Below are positions 11,598 to 22,500 of a stretch of DNA of 64,000 bases, in pieces. Within the stretch, counting starts at the first letter, position 1. Each line of letters starts with the position of its first letter. The stretch is from positions 2,480,001 through 2,544,000 of the forward strand of contig CP051141.1 of the NCBI GenBank assembly GCA_001592805.2, written 5' to 3'. The position numbers and the translations under genes were made by a program. Source of the DNA: Peltaster fructicola (taxonomy: Eukaryota; Ascomycota; Dothideomycetes). The notes below the pieces were generated by a model. The model did no database searches. It worked only from the letters and a program-made list of their open reading frames with translations, and had not been told where the DNA came from.

Positions 11598-11737
11598 ACG
11601 ATGCTACTTATACCTCCCTCCTAGCAGCGGCGAATGGCACTTTAGGAATTCTCAAGACGACCGAATAATGAACATCGTGTATCAAGACTGCGCCATCGCT
11701 GGGATTTAGATGCTCTACTTATTCCTCTCTCATGGCA
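11539..11737 (+). repeat. Imperfect tandem duplication of the MCM6 3' end
   Basis: Copy 1 (11539 to about 11625) covers the last 20 codons of MCM6 and its stop. Copy 2 (11651-11737) begins with the same CTCAAGACGACCGAATAATG block, 112 bp downstream. Copy 2 stays open in the matching frame and stops at the equivalent position, encoding QDDRIMNIVYQDCAIAGI against QDDRIMYMVHPNCAIDEV in MCM6. The match continues into the 3' flank (CTACTTATNCCTC). The stop codon of the convergent WD40 gene falls inside copy 2. Confidence 0.8.
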
Positions 11738-12921
11738 TCGAACACGGTTAGGGTATCAAATGGACAACAATCCGCCTTGTCATCAGCCTCGTCGATTGAT
11801 TTACTTCGTCCACCTTGGGTGGTCGTCAACACATCGCCGTGCGCGTGCCAGCACGTTCCGCCGATCGGCTTGTCGCTGAATGCCATGACTGCTTGTGGTA
11901 GATGTTCGCCACTAACAGCACCAGGGTTTGTCCATACACGCATTTTCCCATCCATACCGCCTGCCCAGACTTCAGTGCCACCTGGTCTGATCGAAAAGTC
12001 GAACTTCTGGCTCGATCCAGCATTACGTTGACTCATCCATGATAGCCTGCGTCCACCAGTGCGCACATCGAAGACTTGAATGCAGTCGCTCTGTCGTTCT
12101 GCCACGTATAGATAACGCTGGCACGCCGACCAGGCCATTGAGGTTACACCTGTTCCAGGGCATGTGTCTGCTACTCCATCAGGAGGCGTCAGCTGGAACG
12201 AAAGCTCCGGCTTTCCATGCACCTCGCCAAGACCTGATTTCGCCCATAGAGATATGTTCCGGTTCGAGGAGCCTGCTGCCAGGATACCATCGGCTGAGAC
12301 AGCCAGACCCATGACAAGGCCTCGGTCAAGCTGGTCTGTTGACTTTCGAAATTCGTGCATGGTCACGCATCGCTCACCTGCTCGTTCGACATCAAATATG
12401 GCAAGTCGACCACGAGTGCCGACGGCGAAGTGTGCGCCAGCATCGACGAACAATAGACTGTTTGCTGCGTGCGTCTCTTCGGTCTGTGGATGATACCAAG
12501 GATAGCTGTGGGATGCGTAGTCATAGTCCAAGGCATTTCGAAGACGGACAGGCACGTCGTTTTCTCCGGTCAGCACCCATGTAGTGTTTGTGTCGCTCAA
12601 CTCAAAGCCAGGGTAGATCGCAAAGGATAGCATACAGCTCGGGGATGCGATTGTTGCATGAGGTTTGAGCTGGTGTGGCAATTGTTCCTCGTCTAGCAAG
12701 TCATATGGCAGAACGAAGGTGTGTAGCTTGTGATCGTTGCTCTGCGCAATGAGCGAAGTACCATCGGTCGTGAACTGTGCAGTCCTTAGCCAGCTTGTCG
12801 TTGCACCGCCATGATGTGGCTGCGAGAACTTGCGAGCTGTCGAGTTGTCACATGTTGCAGTCGCGAGGCGTCGTATTGATGGAGACCGCCTGTCTGCTAG
12901 GTCGTGGTCGGCAGTCTGCAT
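11719..12921 (-). CDS. WD40 protein of the WRAP53(TCAB1)/Swt21 family
   Basis: One exon, about 400 aa from the ATG at 12921; the open frame extends upstream only to a GTG. The pattern is typical of WRAP53/Swt21: an N-terminal strand (WLRTAQFTTDGTSLIAQSND), PVRLRNALD, then SYPWYHPQTEETHAANSL, which resembles the family's Leu-Thr-Ala-Ala-His-Ser-Leu signature. Later blades include GLAVSADGILAAGSSNRNIS, SMAWSACQRYLYVAER and VWAGGMDGKMRVW. Animal WRAP53 binds CAB boxes of small Cajal-body RNAs and telomerase RNA; yeast Swt21 is linked to splicing. It is divergent from HSP10 (149 bp) and convergent with MCM6. Its stop codon lies in the duplicated MCM6 tail, so the C-terminus may have been re-formed there. 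Confidence 0.82.
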   Translation of the reverse strand: MQTADHDLADRRSPSIRRLATATCDNSTARKFSQPHHGGATTSWLRTAQFTTDGTSLIAQSNDHKLHTFVLPYDLLDEEQLPHQLKPHATIASPSCMLSFAIYPGFELSDTNTTWVLTGENDVPVRLRNALDYDYASHSYPWYHPQTEETHAANSLLFVDAGAHFAVGTRGRLAIFDVERAGERCVTMHEFRKSTDQLDRGLVMGLAVSADGILAAGSSNRNISLWAKSGLGEVHGKPELSFQLTPPDGVADTCPGTGVTSMAWSACQRYLYVAERQSDCIQVFDVRTGGRRLSWMSQRNAGSSQKFDFSIRPGGTEVWAGGMDGKMRVWTNPGAVSGEHLPQAVMAFSDKPIGGTCWHAHGDVLTTTQGGRSKSIDEADDKADCCPFDTLTVFDAMREE

Positions 12922-12998
12922 GTCGGAAAGCCATGTCGCAGCCGATGGTGAAGTCGGATGAGAGGTTGGCACGGACCCAGGGAAAATTGATTAACATC

Positions 12999-13006
12999 GA
13001 AGCTTC
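12999..13006 (+). promoter_or_regulatory. Heat-shock-type element (GAAGCTTC)
   Basis: GAA and TTC triplets separated by two bases, 72-65 bp before the HSP10 ATG, form two head-to-head HSF half sites; a further GAA follows one base out of register. Placement before a chaperonin gene supports HSF control. The site is short, so chance is possible. Confidence 0.45.
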
Positions 13007-13070
13007 AGAATATTTATCAATCATCATCATCTCACACCAGTCTCCCTTGCAGACAGTCACTTCCATCACA

Positions 13071-13458
13071 ATGGTAAGTCCATAGTCTTGAGCGCCATGC
13101 CGGCGCGATCTGACGGGCAACCCAGGCAACCGCTCTCAAGTCAATCAAGTCTCTCGTCCCTCTCCTCGACCGTGTGCTCGTCCAGCGCATCAAAGCCGAG
13201 ACCAAGACGGCGGGTGGCATCTTTCTGCCGGACTCAGCAGTCAAGGAGCTGAACGAGGCGCGAGTCATCGCTGTAGGCCCTGGCGCATTCGACAAGGATG
13301 GCAAGAGGATAGCTATGGGTGTGAACAACGGCGATCGCGTGCTCATTCCTCAATTTGGCGGATCACCAGTCAAGGTTGGAGAGGACGAGTACTCGCTCTT
13401 CCGCGACCACGAGTATGTGCAAGAAGACATGCTTTGCTTGAGGCTGACACCAGACTAG
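13071..13458 (+). CDS. HSP10: 10-kDa mitochondrial chaperonin (GroES/Hsp10)
   Basis: Exon 1 is only the start codon ATG (13071-13073). A 52-nt intron (GTAAGT...CCCAG, 13074-13125) follows, and exon 2 (13126-13458) supplies the rest, about 111 aa. The fold markers are all present: VPLLDRVLVQRI, the mobile loop ETKTAGGIFLP that contacts Hsp60, VIAVGPG, GDRVLIPQFGG and DEYSLFRDHE. Hsp10 caps the Hsp60 chamber in the mitochondrial matrix. The N-terminal ATALKSIKSLVP is Lys/Ser-rich and acid-free, as expected for an uncleaved import signal. The divergent promoter shared with the WD40 gene holds a GAAGCTTC element. Confidence 0.96.
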
Positions 13459-15077
13459 CATTCTCGCCAAGATCAACGAGTAACTCAACAATGATCGACA
13501 TTGTATTATCCTGTAACAACAAACGCTTGTAAGGAAAAGATGGTGTGACTATATGGGCGATCGAAGCATTGAAGCTGCGAAAGAGGTTGTATGGCATTTT
13601 TTGCTGCATATTAGCGATCATAACAATACAGTGCAGCAGCTGATTCCTATTGCTATGCAGACTGGTCAGCACTCTTTTGCTGCGCCTGAGCTTCGCATGT
13701 TAGCCCTTCGTCGCGCACTGTCGTGCTTGGCAGTCGGTCTGCATACGGCAAGGAGCCATCGCGCAAGCGTAGATCATATCTATACACAAATCTCTGCTCT
13801 CAAACAGTCCTTCGTGGTGATGCGATCGGAGTTGTCGTCAATCAGCACAGGCGCCCTTTTGGACGTGACGTTCCAGGTGACCGCCACCGGTAGTCTCAGA
13901 GGTCCAATCGATCAACAGGCACCTCAACAACCTGGCGTTCCTAGGTACAGCACACTGTTGTCTGCACATTTGCGATACGCCGGGGTCGACCGTGCTTGTA
14001 CAGTCCCGGCTATAGGCATCGGAAACCTGTGCCATCGATCAAGTAGGATATGAAAGCCCACAGATTGCAAGCTGAGCAAGGTGGGTCGTCCGGGTACTTT
14101 GGCGAGTGCAGTAGCCCACAGAAGCAGGCCAACGTCGATGATTCGGCATCACCTTAGGACGAGCCTTGGCTCCGAACGGGTCGAGACTCAAAGCACTTGG
14201 CAATACCTCTCGTATGAGATGATTGACGTTTCTCGCACGAAGTTAGAGGCAGAGCTCCTCCGATGGTTCCCCATTTAACCTTGTTCGACAGGCGCCGCAC
14301 TCATACATAGACATAGTAGGAGGATATTCGGGGTCACCTTGTCGGAAGTGAGACCATGTTGCGCTCACGACCAGATGCAGATGGACGATCTGCATGTTCA
14401 CGCCCTTCGGCAAGTAGCTGCCGAGAGATGCTGCAGAACAAAGCATGGAGATTTGTCTGAGGCTTGGCTGTGGTCGCTTGGAAGAGGTGGAAGAGCAGAC
14501 ACCAAGCTTCCCGATTTGGCAAGCTAGAGCCGCTCCTTCATTTCACTAGCACCTTCGGCTGGCTAAAATATCACCACACCGCGCGAAGTCCCAATCTTCC
14601 ATCACGCACACATGGATGGGCAATGATCATCCTGCTCAATCTCCTTCCTGTCAGGCGAATAGCACGGCAACAGAAGTGTCCGCTCCCCACGAATGCAAGG
14701 ATGTTGGTGTGCAACATGAGTTCGTCAGCTTTGCAGAATTCTACGCGATATATGCATGGGCAAACCCTAACACTGATCTACGCAGCAAGGTTTCAGATCG
14801 TGAGCCTATGGGATGGGTATCCCAGTCAAATGTGTGCGGCTCTGGCAGTCTCGAGCACCATGCCTTGACTCAAGCTGGGATAATACACTACTGCTCACTA
14901 CTATTCTCCGTTCATCTCTGCTATCTCCTTCGTCTTGCCTTCATCTTCTCACGAGCAGTTCTACTCATTCGCCTCTACTCACCCTTGTCTCTCGTTACAA
15001 CCGATCAGCGCAGTAATCTTCTCGATCGGGATTGACTCTTACAACACCTTCGAACTCGTCTCATACATCAGATCAGT
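13459..15077. other. Long intergenic region with pyrimidine-rich promoter at its right end
   Basis: No gene is supported. A 166-codon open frame (13553-14053, plus) begins with an ATG but shows no domain or signal and may be chance. A perfect 8-bp inverted repeat (ATGCAGAT/ATCTGCAT, 5-nt loop) sits at 14375-14395. From about 14885 to 15060 the plus strand is strongly C/T-rich, the usual leader composition of a well expressed fungal gene, here feeding the secreted-protein gene at 15078. Confidence 0.6.
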
Positions 15078-15503
15078 ATGAAGTTCTCAGCAGTCCTTGC
15101 TGCTATCGCAGCTGCAACCGTCGTCAACGCGCAGGGATAGTAAGTCTGCTGCTCAATATGTGTGGTCCTATTCAGACATCTGACACGCTGTAGCAACTCT
15201 ACATCCAAGGCCACGACCAGCGCACCACACACTACCACCCAGGCCACAATCTACGACAGCCGAACCGTCAATGTAACTCGATCATCGACTCCAGTCACTG
15301 CACTCACAAGCATCTATACCATCACGTCCAGTTGCGGCTCGATCCAGATTTACCTCCCAAGCACGAAAGTCTTCGCATTGAGTGGTGCAGACGCTTCAAG
15401 ATCAACTGCAACCTACACTGGCACATCTACTGGTGGAGCTGTTCGAACAGGTGCTGCAGTACTCGCAGGTGCTGGAGGTTTGGTCGCCGCTCTGGTGTTG
15501 TAG
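15078..15503 (+). CDS. Small secreted Ser/Thr-rich surface protein
   Basis: Two exons (15078-15139, 15194-15503) with a 54-nt GTAAGT...GTAG intron give about 123 aa. Exon 1 is exactly a signal peptide (MKFSAVLAAIAAATVVNAQG), likely cleaved after Ala-18 or so. The mature part is Ser/Thr-rich with NxS/T sequons and a small conserved-looking core with one Cys (TSIYTITSSCGSIQIY). The end, GAAVLAGAGGLVAALVL, is a hydrophobic tail after a Gly/Ala/Ser region, as in GPI-anchored fungal wall proteins. A long C/T-rich leader suggests strong expression. I do not know its function; a cell-wall mannoprotein is the best guess. Confidence 0.8.
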
Positions 15504-16533
15504 ACGGCGGCAGGATAAAGCAATAGGTTATACACCGTTCAAGATGGAAACGCGTTGCGATACCCACAGATGTCAGCAGAGATCTCAACTTTCATCAGCA
15601 TCAGCAGGACAAAACGGACGCAGGCATGGCGTAACGAGGTTCACATCCCTACAGGCAACTCTATTAATCTTTCTGTACATATCGAATGTCTTCACATACT
15701 GTGCGAGCACCGCAAGCGATCATGCTTCATCACATTTCAGGCTTGTTCTAAGGAAGATAGCATACGCTAGGATCTGCGCGGCATTAATCATGGGCGCGTA
15801 GTTGATGCAGGTGGTCGGATGGCGCATAGAGTTCGACCGGCGTATTCACTATCCGGCTCTCCACGCATCAGCCGACAGTGTTGGGTACAGCGCTCCAAGA
15901 GCTGATTTGCAATTGCCACAATCGTTCGCAGCCACAGGTCGTCGATTGCGTATGCAGAGCAGAGATCAACCAGACACGTTTGCATTTCATTTCACGTGCC
16001 AGTGGCGATCTAGAGTCAATAATGCTGAGACCATAAGACACATCATCTATTTGTGTCCGCGTGGCTTTAACGCCATCGCTCGGGAGCTGAGGACGACAGG
16101 AGCTATTGAGTGGCAAGCTTAGTCAGATAGATTCTGTTCGCAGTCAATGCTGCAGCTGCTGTACGATCTTGGCAGGCAGATGACACAACCAAACCACGAA
16201 TACCTCCTCTGGTGTTCCTGATTGCATTACGAGACCAGACGACGACGGATGCAGCATTCCCTCGGTCGAGCGCCTTGTTTGCTGCTCGATGCTTCTCGCC
16301 ATCTCTTGAAACTCGACACAACGGTAGCAAAGCGATGGCACGATGCAGCAAGCACCAATGCGCACCACAGAGACTGCTTCAACCCAGTAGCGGTGTGCCC
16401 ATCCTTCTCCTGAAGCTCTTGGGCGAGTCGAGCAGAAGTCCTCCTTGGACCGGTACTTTCTCGGCGAGGCCTTTGGCCGTACCTGTTGTACACACTGCCA
16501 CCAGACAGTTCGTTATCGTTCACTTCATCTCTC
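15504..16533. other. Intergenic region, no supported gene
   Basis: Holds the 3' flanks of two convergent genes. Minus-strand frames at 16144-16368 and 16227-16547 overlap in a way that could be two exons of a small protein, but no splice pair joins them cleanly and the upper end overlaps the ESF2 stop, so neither is annotated. Confidence 0.5.
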
Positions 16534-17505
16534 CTATTGTGTCTCAAAGATCATGCTTAACGTTCGTTGTACGTCTGCGTCTTGTGCGGTCGAGGACCGA
16601 TCTATCGCATGCCTTGCCTTTGCTTGTTTGAACTCCCGCACAGGCTCGTCGTTGCCTTTACTGACATTGTCACGATCGCCTCTAGCTTTCTTCTTGCTCT
16701 CCATGGTCTCCAGCATCTTTCCTCTCTCGAAGTTCTGCAAGAACGCCCTGTTCTCTTGTCGTGTCCTCCTAATCTCTTCTCGCATGCGTGCTTCTCGTTC
16801 TGCATTCTCCGCACTGATCTGTTCTGTGAGGTGACTCCATTTGAAGCCCGAGAGATACTTGATATTCCAGATGTCATCGTGGTAGTAACCACGCTTCTTG
16901 CCGCCAATAATGTTGCCATTGAGCATTTCTGCTGCAGCCTTTGCTTCTGTCTTGGACACAAATTCCACCCAACCGTCTGTGAAGGACTTCTTCTTATTAC
17001 CGCCGTTCTTTTTTCGACTCAGGTATGAGCTATGTTCCTCGGGTGTCAAGAATACCCTGTTTAGACCCTTTGGCGCATGCGGTGCCAGAAAGTGCTTCAA
17101 AGTGTGCGGTTTCATGAATGGAGGCACACGAGAGATATAGACCACGCCGCTCTTGCGTGCTGCCTTCTCGGCTTTGGCAACACTCTTTGGGGTAGGAAGT
17201 TTGGCTGTAGAAAGGCTCGAGATGTGCTCGTTGATCAACTCGTCGTCCTGCGCAACATTGCTCACTTCGTCTTGAACTGGGGAATTGCCTCTTCTCGATG
17301 TAGCATTCTGCGTGTCATGATTGTGATCCTCGTCGTCGGACGAGTCCTCCAAGTGGTTGTCCGCAGTCCCTATCTTGCGTCGTTTCGTCGCTCGGCCGCC
17401 GATATCGCCTCGACCTCTATCGAATTCTCCTGACACCTGGCTGATGTCGTCGTCATTGTCACTGTTGTCATCGTCAAGATATGTGTTGCGTTTGAGGAGA
17501 GCCAT
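16534..17505 (-). CDS. ESF2: Pre-rRNA processing protein Esf2/ABT1
   Basis: Intronless, 323 aa, similar to yeast Esf2. A long acidic, Ser-rich N-terminus (DDDNSDNDDD, SSDDEDHNHD) precedes the RRM-like domain at about residues 119-215: GVVYISRVPPFMKPHTL as RNP2 region, a basic NGGNKKKSFTDGWVEF loop, and the Esf2-specific KKRGYYHDDIWNIKYLSGFKW. A coiled, Arg/Glu-rich C-terminal helix follows. Esf2 acts in the small-subunit processome in the nucleolus and stimulates the RNA helicase Dbp8 in yeast. The ATG at 17505 is the only good start. Convergent with the secreted-protein gene; 660 bp separate it from RPC37, which has the same orientation. Confidence 0.94.
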   Translation of the reverse strand: MALLKRNTYLDDDNSDNDDDISQVSGEFDRGRGDIGGRATKRRKIGTADNHLEDSSDDEDHNHDTQNATSRRGNSPVQDEVSNVAQDDELINEHISSLSTAKLPTPKSVAKAEKAARKSGVVYISRVPPFMKPHTLKHFLAPHAPKGLNRVFLTPEEHSSYLSRKKNGGNKKKSFTDGWVEFVSKTEAKAAAEMLNGNIIGGKKRGYYHDDIWNIKYLSGFKWSHLTEQISAENAEREARMREEIRRTRQENRAFLQNFERGKMLETMESKKKARGDRDNVSKGNDEPVREFKQAKARHAIDRSSTAQDADVQRTLSMIFETQ

Positions 17506-18165
17506 CCTGCTGTCTCAAGCAAAGATCAAAAAAAGTACCATATGACGATGATAGCTGGTCTGTGCTACAGAATACACCAACGTGCCTCGAGCTGCCGCGA
17601 TCGAACAAGTCACCATGTTTGCTCAATCAACAATGACAGTGCTGAGTCTGGTGGTGAACGACAATTCGGAGACTGGCCTCTCAGGTCAGCAGGTACAATG
17701 CGATATATGCTAGTAAAACAATGGGAACGAGGATAAGCATGTCCTCTGCATGGCAGTGCGGAGAGCAGACGAGGTCAAGCACTTGTCCTGATGAGCTTCT
17801 TCTAAAAGAAGTGGTTACGCGTACTCATCGTATCGATGCCGATCGTTTGTAAACAAGCTATGGTGTGCTTGTGCCAAATATGTTCGACTCTCTGCTCGTC
17901 GAGGTGCGAAGCTTTGGATCTAGCAATGCTTCAATGTATCTCATACCAAGGCCTGGTATTGTGTAAGCATCAATCGATCGTGGTATCGTTATACCGAACC
18001 AGAGTTCGACTCGAAGCAGCCCTATACCCTATGCTGTATGATGGCCATGCCGGGTTTGAAGGACCAGGCCTGCACACCTCGTGGATTGCATGAGAAGAGC
18101 AATTGAAAGTGCTGTGCTGCACCTCGCAGCACTCACTTCATAGATGCAACGGCATATGTCTTGTA
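17506..18165. other. Intergenic region, nothing recognised
   Basis: Promoter side of ESF2 and 3' flank of RPC37. One TTACGCGTA site lies near 17815, too far from either start to interpret. No open frame with coding character. Confidence 0.6.
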
Positions 18166-19152
18166 TCAATATTCCTCTTCTCCGTCGAGCTCGATAGTGC
18201 CCTTCTTCCTGGGTGGACGCTTCTTCCGCCTGTATATATCCTGCCGTGGTAGGCTCACCTGGTCAAGATACTTCTCAGCAGTCAATTCGCTCTTCAGTGG
18301 TTTGGCGGTCTCTGTCGGCACAAACATGCAACGGTTGAACGTGTCGAAGGCAAGATCTTCCTGCTCATCAACGTATTGCAGACTGGCCCATTCCTCCTCC
18401 TCTGCATTCTGCAGCATCTTCCGTAACTTTCGTTCCGGTGCGTCCTTGTCCTTGTCGTCGTTAAGATCCTTGTACGACTGCTGTAACGCTCGTGCTGGTG
18501 GCGCAGGTCGAGAAGCATCAGCCTCTGTGGCAGCGACTCGTGAAGCTGCAACACGATTGCGCTGCTCTTCTGCATCAACGTGATGAAACTGAGGACGCAT
18601 TTGCACCGTGCCATGAACCTTGCTTAGGTGAAGAGCATTACCACGAAAGGCGCCCACGAAGTACGCGGGTTGAGCCATGTCTGAAGTGCTTTCCTGCCGA
18701 ATGATCTTGCCGCCAAGAGTTTGTGAACTGAGGGCTTTGCCTTCGTGTGTAGCACTGGAGAAGTCTGTCAGACCATTGAAGATCTCGTTCTCGCGCTCGA
18801 CCTTGTCCTTGAGCAACCCACGGCTGGGCTGTCGCACCCGTGGCACAGCGAAACCAGATGCTGGCCCATAGGTAGCTGTGCTGTTCTGTAGCGTCTTGCC
18901 TGTCTGTACTGCATCACCCCATTTCAAGCTCTGGTATCGATTGAAGTTGTAATCGGTGTGCATGTCGATGTCCATCTCCAAGAAGCCTGACTTCGCTTTG
19001 ACTCGGACATTCTCAGGCCGCGCACCCAGGCGCTCGCTGTATGGCTTCTCGCGAGGTCTGTTGAGGTATTGTAGCAGATATATTTGTTCCTGCAATGCAG
19101 GTGTGATGAAGACGTCGTACTCTGCTATCACCGGGTCATCTTTTGTAGCCAT
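18166..19152 (-). CDS. RPC37: RNA polymerase III subunit Rpc37/RPC5
   Basis: One exon, about 328 aa from the ATG at 19152 (upstream codons extend only to a TTG). Rpc37 pairs with Rpc53 as the TFIIF-like heterodimer of Pol III, used in initiation, termination and reinitiation. The Sin_N-type core is visible: YDVFITPALQEQIYLLQYLN, then GFLEMDIDMHTDYNFNRYQ and LKWGDAV, close to yeast and human RPC5. The segment HLSKVHGTVQMRPQFHHVDA is the second conserved block. The C-terminus has an acidic, basic-tailed stretch (RRKKRPPRKK then GEEEY). It is divergent from DDB1 across 384 bp. Confidence 0.93.
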   Translation of the reverse strand: MATKDDPVIAEYDVFITPALQEQIYLLQYLNRPREKPYSERLGARPENVRVKAKSGFLEMDIDMHTDYNFNRYQSLKWGDAVQTGKTLQNSTATYGPASGFAVPRVRQPSRGLLKDKVERENEIFNGLTDFSSATHEGKALSSQTLGGKIIRQESTSDMAQPAYFVGAFRGNALHLSKVHGTVQMRPQFHHVDAEEQRNRVAASRVAATEADASRPAPPARALQQSYKDLNDDKDKDAPERKLRKMLQNAEEEEWASLQYVDEQEDLAFDTFNRCMFVPTETAKPLKSELTAEKYLDQVSLPRQDIYRRKKRPPRKKGTIELDGEEEY

Positions 19153-19536
19153 CTTCGACGAGCATTTGTCGCAGCAGGATGCAACGCATCGACAGATGTT
19201 GCTCAAATACAGTCAGAAGTTCACTTTGTGTAAGACGGATCTGCCTTAACATTGTCATGGAGCAGGCCTCTCTATTTTCTCTACTAATCTTATCGATCTT
19301 TGGGTGGAGCTACTTAGCTAAGCTCACATTATAGATCTGTATATGAGTGCACAGTTGACGTCGTCGTCATCTGCTTTACATTGGAGACAGCACTTCATCG
19401 AATCGGAGAGACAAACCTCACGAACTCACGACTGACATAGGCACCAGCATGGACAAACCTACTATGCGCATATGACTCGACTTTCCCATAAGCATCCGCC
19501 TTCTTCGATCCAGCACTACTAGAGCCTACAGTCGAT
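19153..19536. promoter_or_regulatory. Divergent RPC37-DDB1 promoter region
   Basis: 384 bp between two start codons on opposite strands. No TATA box at a useful distance and no repeated motif stands out. Confidence 0.6.
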
Positions 19537-22500
19537 ATGGCATACATTGCGCCTATACACCGACCCTCGAGCGTACGACATGCGATCAGACTTGATTTCC
19601 TGGCACCAGAGAGCGAAGATCTTATCCTTGCAAAAGCCAACGTGCTAGAGATCTGGTCGCCGAATGCACAAGTGCCAGAACAACTCTCACTACAGCACAC
19701 GAAGTCGCTGTACGGCAGAGTGACGCTTTTGCAAAGACTACGTCCTGCGACATCAGCCACCGATCACGTCTTTGTGGGCACAGACAGGCATCACTACTTC
19801 ACACTGAGCTGGGATGCTGATCGCAAAGAGCTGCGTACTGAGAAGAGCTATGTCGATATAGCAGAGAAGGCCGCAAGAGATAGTCAGACGGGAGACAGAG
19901 TGCATATCGATCCTACAAATCGCTTCCTGACGCTGGAATGCTACGAAGGCGTTGTGAATGTGCTGCCGATCTCCCAAGCGGCGAAAGGCAAGCGAAGGGC
20001 TGCTGACAATGAGACTGGAGAGCTGGGTGATCCAATACCTGTGCGGACACCTGAGCTCTTCGTACGAAGTACGTGCTTCGTTCATCAGCAGCTCAAGTCA
20101 GCAAATCCTCAGTTCGCAATACTAGAAGAAGATCCACAACAGAATCTTCACATCAAGATCCGTGAGTTGGAGTTTACACCTGCTTTGCGACCACAGGAAG
20201 AGCCGGCCACTGCGGAACTCGAAAAGTATCAAGATGTGCAAGGACAGATCGAACCCGGTGCAAGTCATCTCATACCTCTGCCCGCTCCAACATATGGCTT
20301 CTTCGTGATCGGAGAGACAAGCATTGCCTACGTTGACGATGTCTACAAGGTTCGACGCACGAAGCCGCTACGCGATTCAACAGTGTTCGTTTCCTGGTGT
20401 GCTATCGATGAGAATCGCTATGCTCTTGCTGATGACTACGGGAAGCTCTATCTCTTGTTCGTGCAACATAACGACAACGGCGACTATGAAGACCATCAGA
20501 TTGACGTGCTCGGCGTCACATCACGGGCCTCCACTCTTGTGTACTTGGATGGCGGCAGGATCTTCGTCGGCAGTAATCAGGGTGATAGTCAAATCATTCA
20601 GATCATCCCTCAAGGGCTGCAAGTGGTGCAGACATTCGCAAATGTTGCGCCTATCCTGGACTTCACTGTGATGGATATGGGCAACAGATCTGCTGAAGGC
20701 GTGGTCAATGAGTTCAGCAGCGGTCAAGCAAGGATAGTCACGGGCTCAGGTGCCTTCAAGGATGGCAGCTTACGTAGTGTACGCTCGGGAGTTGGCCTGG
20801 AAGACCTTGGCTCTATTGGCAACATGGGCGCCCCGATCTCTGCCATGTTCGGACTGAAGAGTGATCCTACACACCACTACATGGACACACTTCTCGTCAG
20901 CTTTGTCGACCACACGAGAGTCTTCTACTTCAGCGCTGAGGGCCAAGTGGAAGAGCATGACGAGTTCAAAGGCTTCAACTTGACCGAAGGGACGCTCTCC
21001 GCAGGCTGTCTGGAAAATGGACGAGCGATACAGATTACGAGCTCAGGCATCGTTGTCACAACAGGAGATGGAAACGTCGTTACAGATCGCTGGCATTGGG
21101 AGTGTCCTGGCGGCACTACCATCTCATCGGCACAGATCGATGCCACACTCGTCCTACTTTCGTTACAAGGCTCTGCGTTAGTGCTGCTCGATATCGAGCA
21201 TGGCATTACACAACGAGCGCGACGAGATTTCTCAGCAGATGAGCAAGTCTCATGCCTCGCTCTTGATCGCAACTTACTACCAGATCTCTGTGCTGTTGGC
21301 TTCTGGAAAGCTGGCAAGGTGTCGCTACTGAACTTACACGATCTTCAAACGCATGCTTCGGAAGTTGTGTCAGAAAGCGAGATCGCGGTGGTCCCAAGAG
21401 CGCTGGTTCTAGCTCAGATCTTCCACGACAGACCGGCGACACTCTTTGTAGGTCTCGCAGACGGCAACGTGGTGACATACTCGATCGACACCAATCTTGC
21501 AAGCGCATTCGATGGCCGCAAAACAATGGTCCTTGGCACACAGGAGCCACACTTCACTGCACTGTCCCGCGGCGATGGCTCTCAAAACGTGTTCGCCATC
21601 TGTGAGCATCCTTCGCTCGTCTATGGTGCAGAGGGCCGCATGGTTTACAGTGCTGTTACTGCTGATGACGCCACATCTATCTGCTCATTCGACTGTGAAG
21701 CATACCCTGGTTCGATAGCAATTGCGACCACGCAAAGCGGCGAGCTTAAGCTGGCCTTTGTGGACGAAGAGCGAACAACTCATGTCGAGACTCTTCCAGT
21801 CAATGAGACTGTCCGACGAATAGCATATTCGCCATCGCTCAAAGCTTTTGGTCTTGGTACGATAAGCCGAACACTATCTGCCGGAGTGGAAGAAGTCGTG
21901 AGTCGCTTCAAGCTTGTCGATGAGGTTGTATTCCAAGAGCTTCACACATACACATTGGACGACGACGAGCTTATTGAGAGCGTGATGCGATGTGAGCTCG
22001 ATGACGGCTCGAAGCATCCAGCAGAGCGTTTCGTGGTTGGTACCGCATATCTTGACGACGAAGGCAAAGAGGGCGTACGGGGGCGGATCTTGATCTTCGA
22101 GGTTACAACAGACCGACAACTTAGAGTGGTTCTGGACCACCCTTTGAAAGGTGCTTGTCGATGCTTGGCGGTGTGCGATGGCAAGATCGTGGCGGCACTC
22201 ATCAAGACTGTAAGTTTCAACCCGCGACTGCGACTCTATCTAATAATAGCAGGTCGTCATCTTCTCCCTCGACTATGATACACCCTCCCAGCCTACTCTT
22301 CAGAAGCGTGCTGCATATCGCACATCCACCGCACCTATAGACGTTACGGTGACAGGCAACACGATTGCTGTTTCCGATCTAATGAAGTCCCTCTCGCTCA
22401 TCGAATACAAGGCCGGACAGCTGGGCGCTAATGATACTCTACTAGAGATTGGCAGACACCAGGAGACGCTCTGGAGCACTGCGGTTGCGAATGTCGCAGA

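Noticed and set aside
12922-12972. Upstream extension of the WRAP53-like frame
   Set aside because: Begins only at GTG; first ATG is 12921 and matches the expected start.
13553-14053. 166-codon plus-strand open frame starting with ATG
   Set aside because: No domain, signal or splice partners; residue pattern looks random; kept only as a note in the intergenic entry.
14375-14395. 8-bp hairpin ATGCAGAT/ATCTGCAT as a terminator or operator
   Set aside because: Isolated in a long gap, no poly-T run and no adjacent gene end.
16144-16547. Possible two-exon minus-strand gene ending AKIVQQLQH
   Set aside because: No splice pair joins the frames convincingly and it overlaps the ESF2 end.
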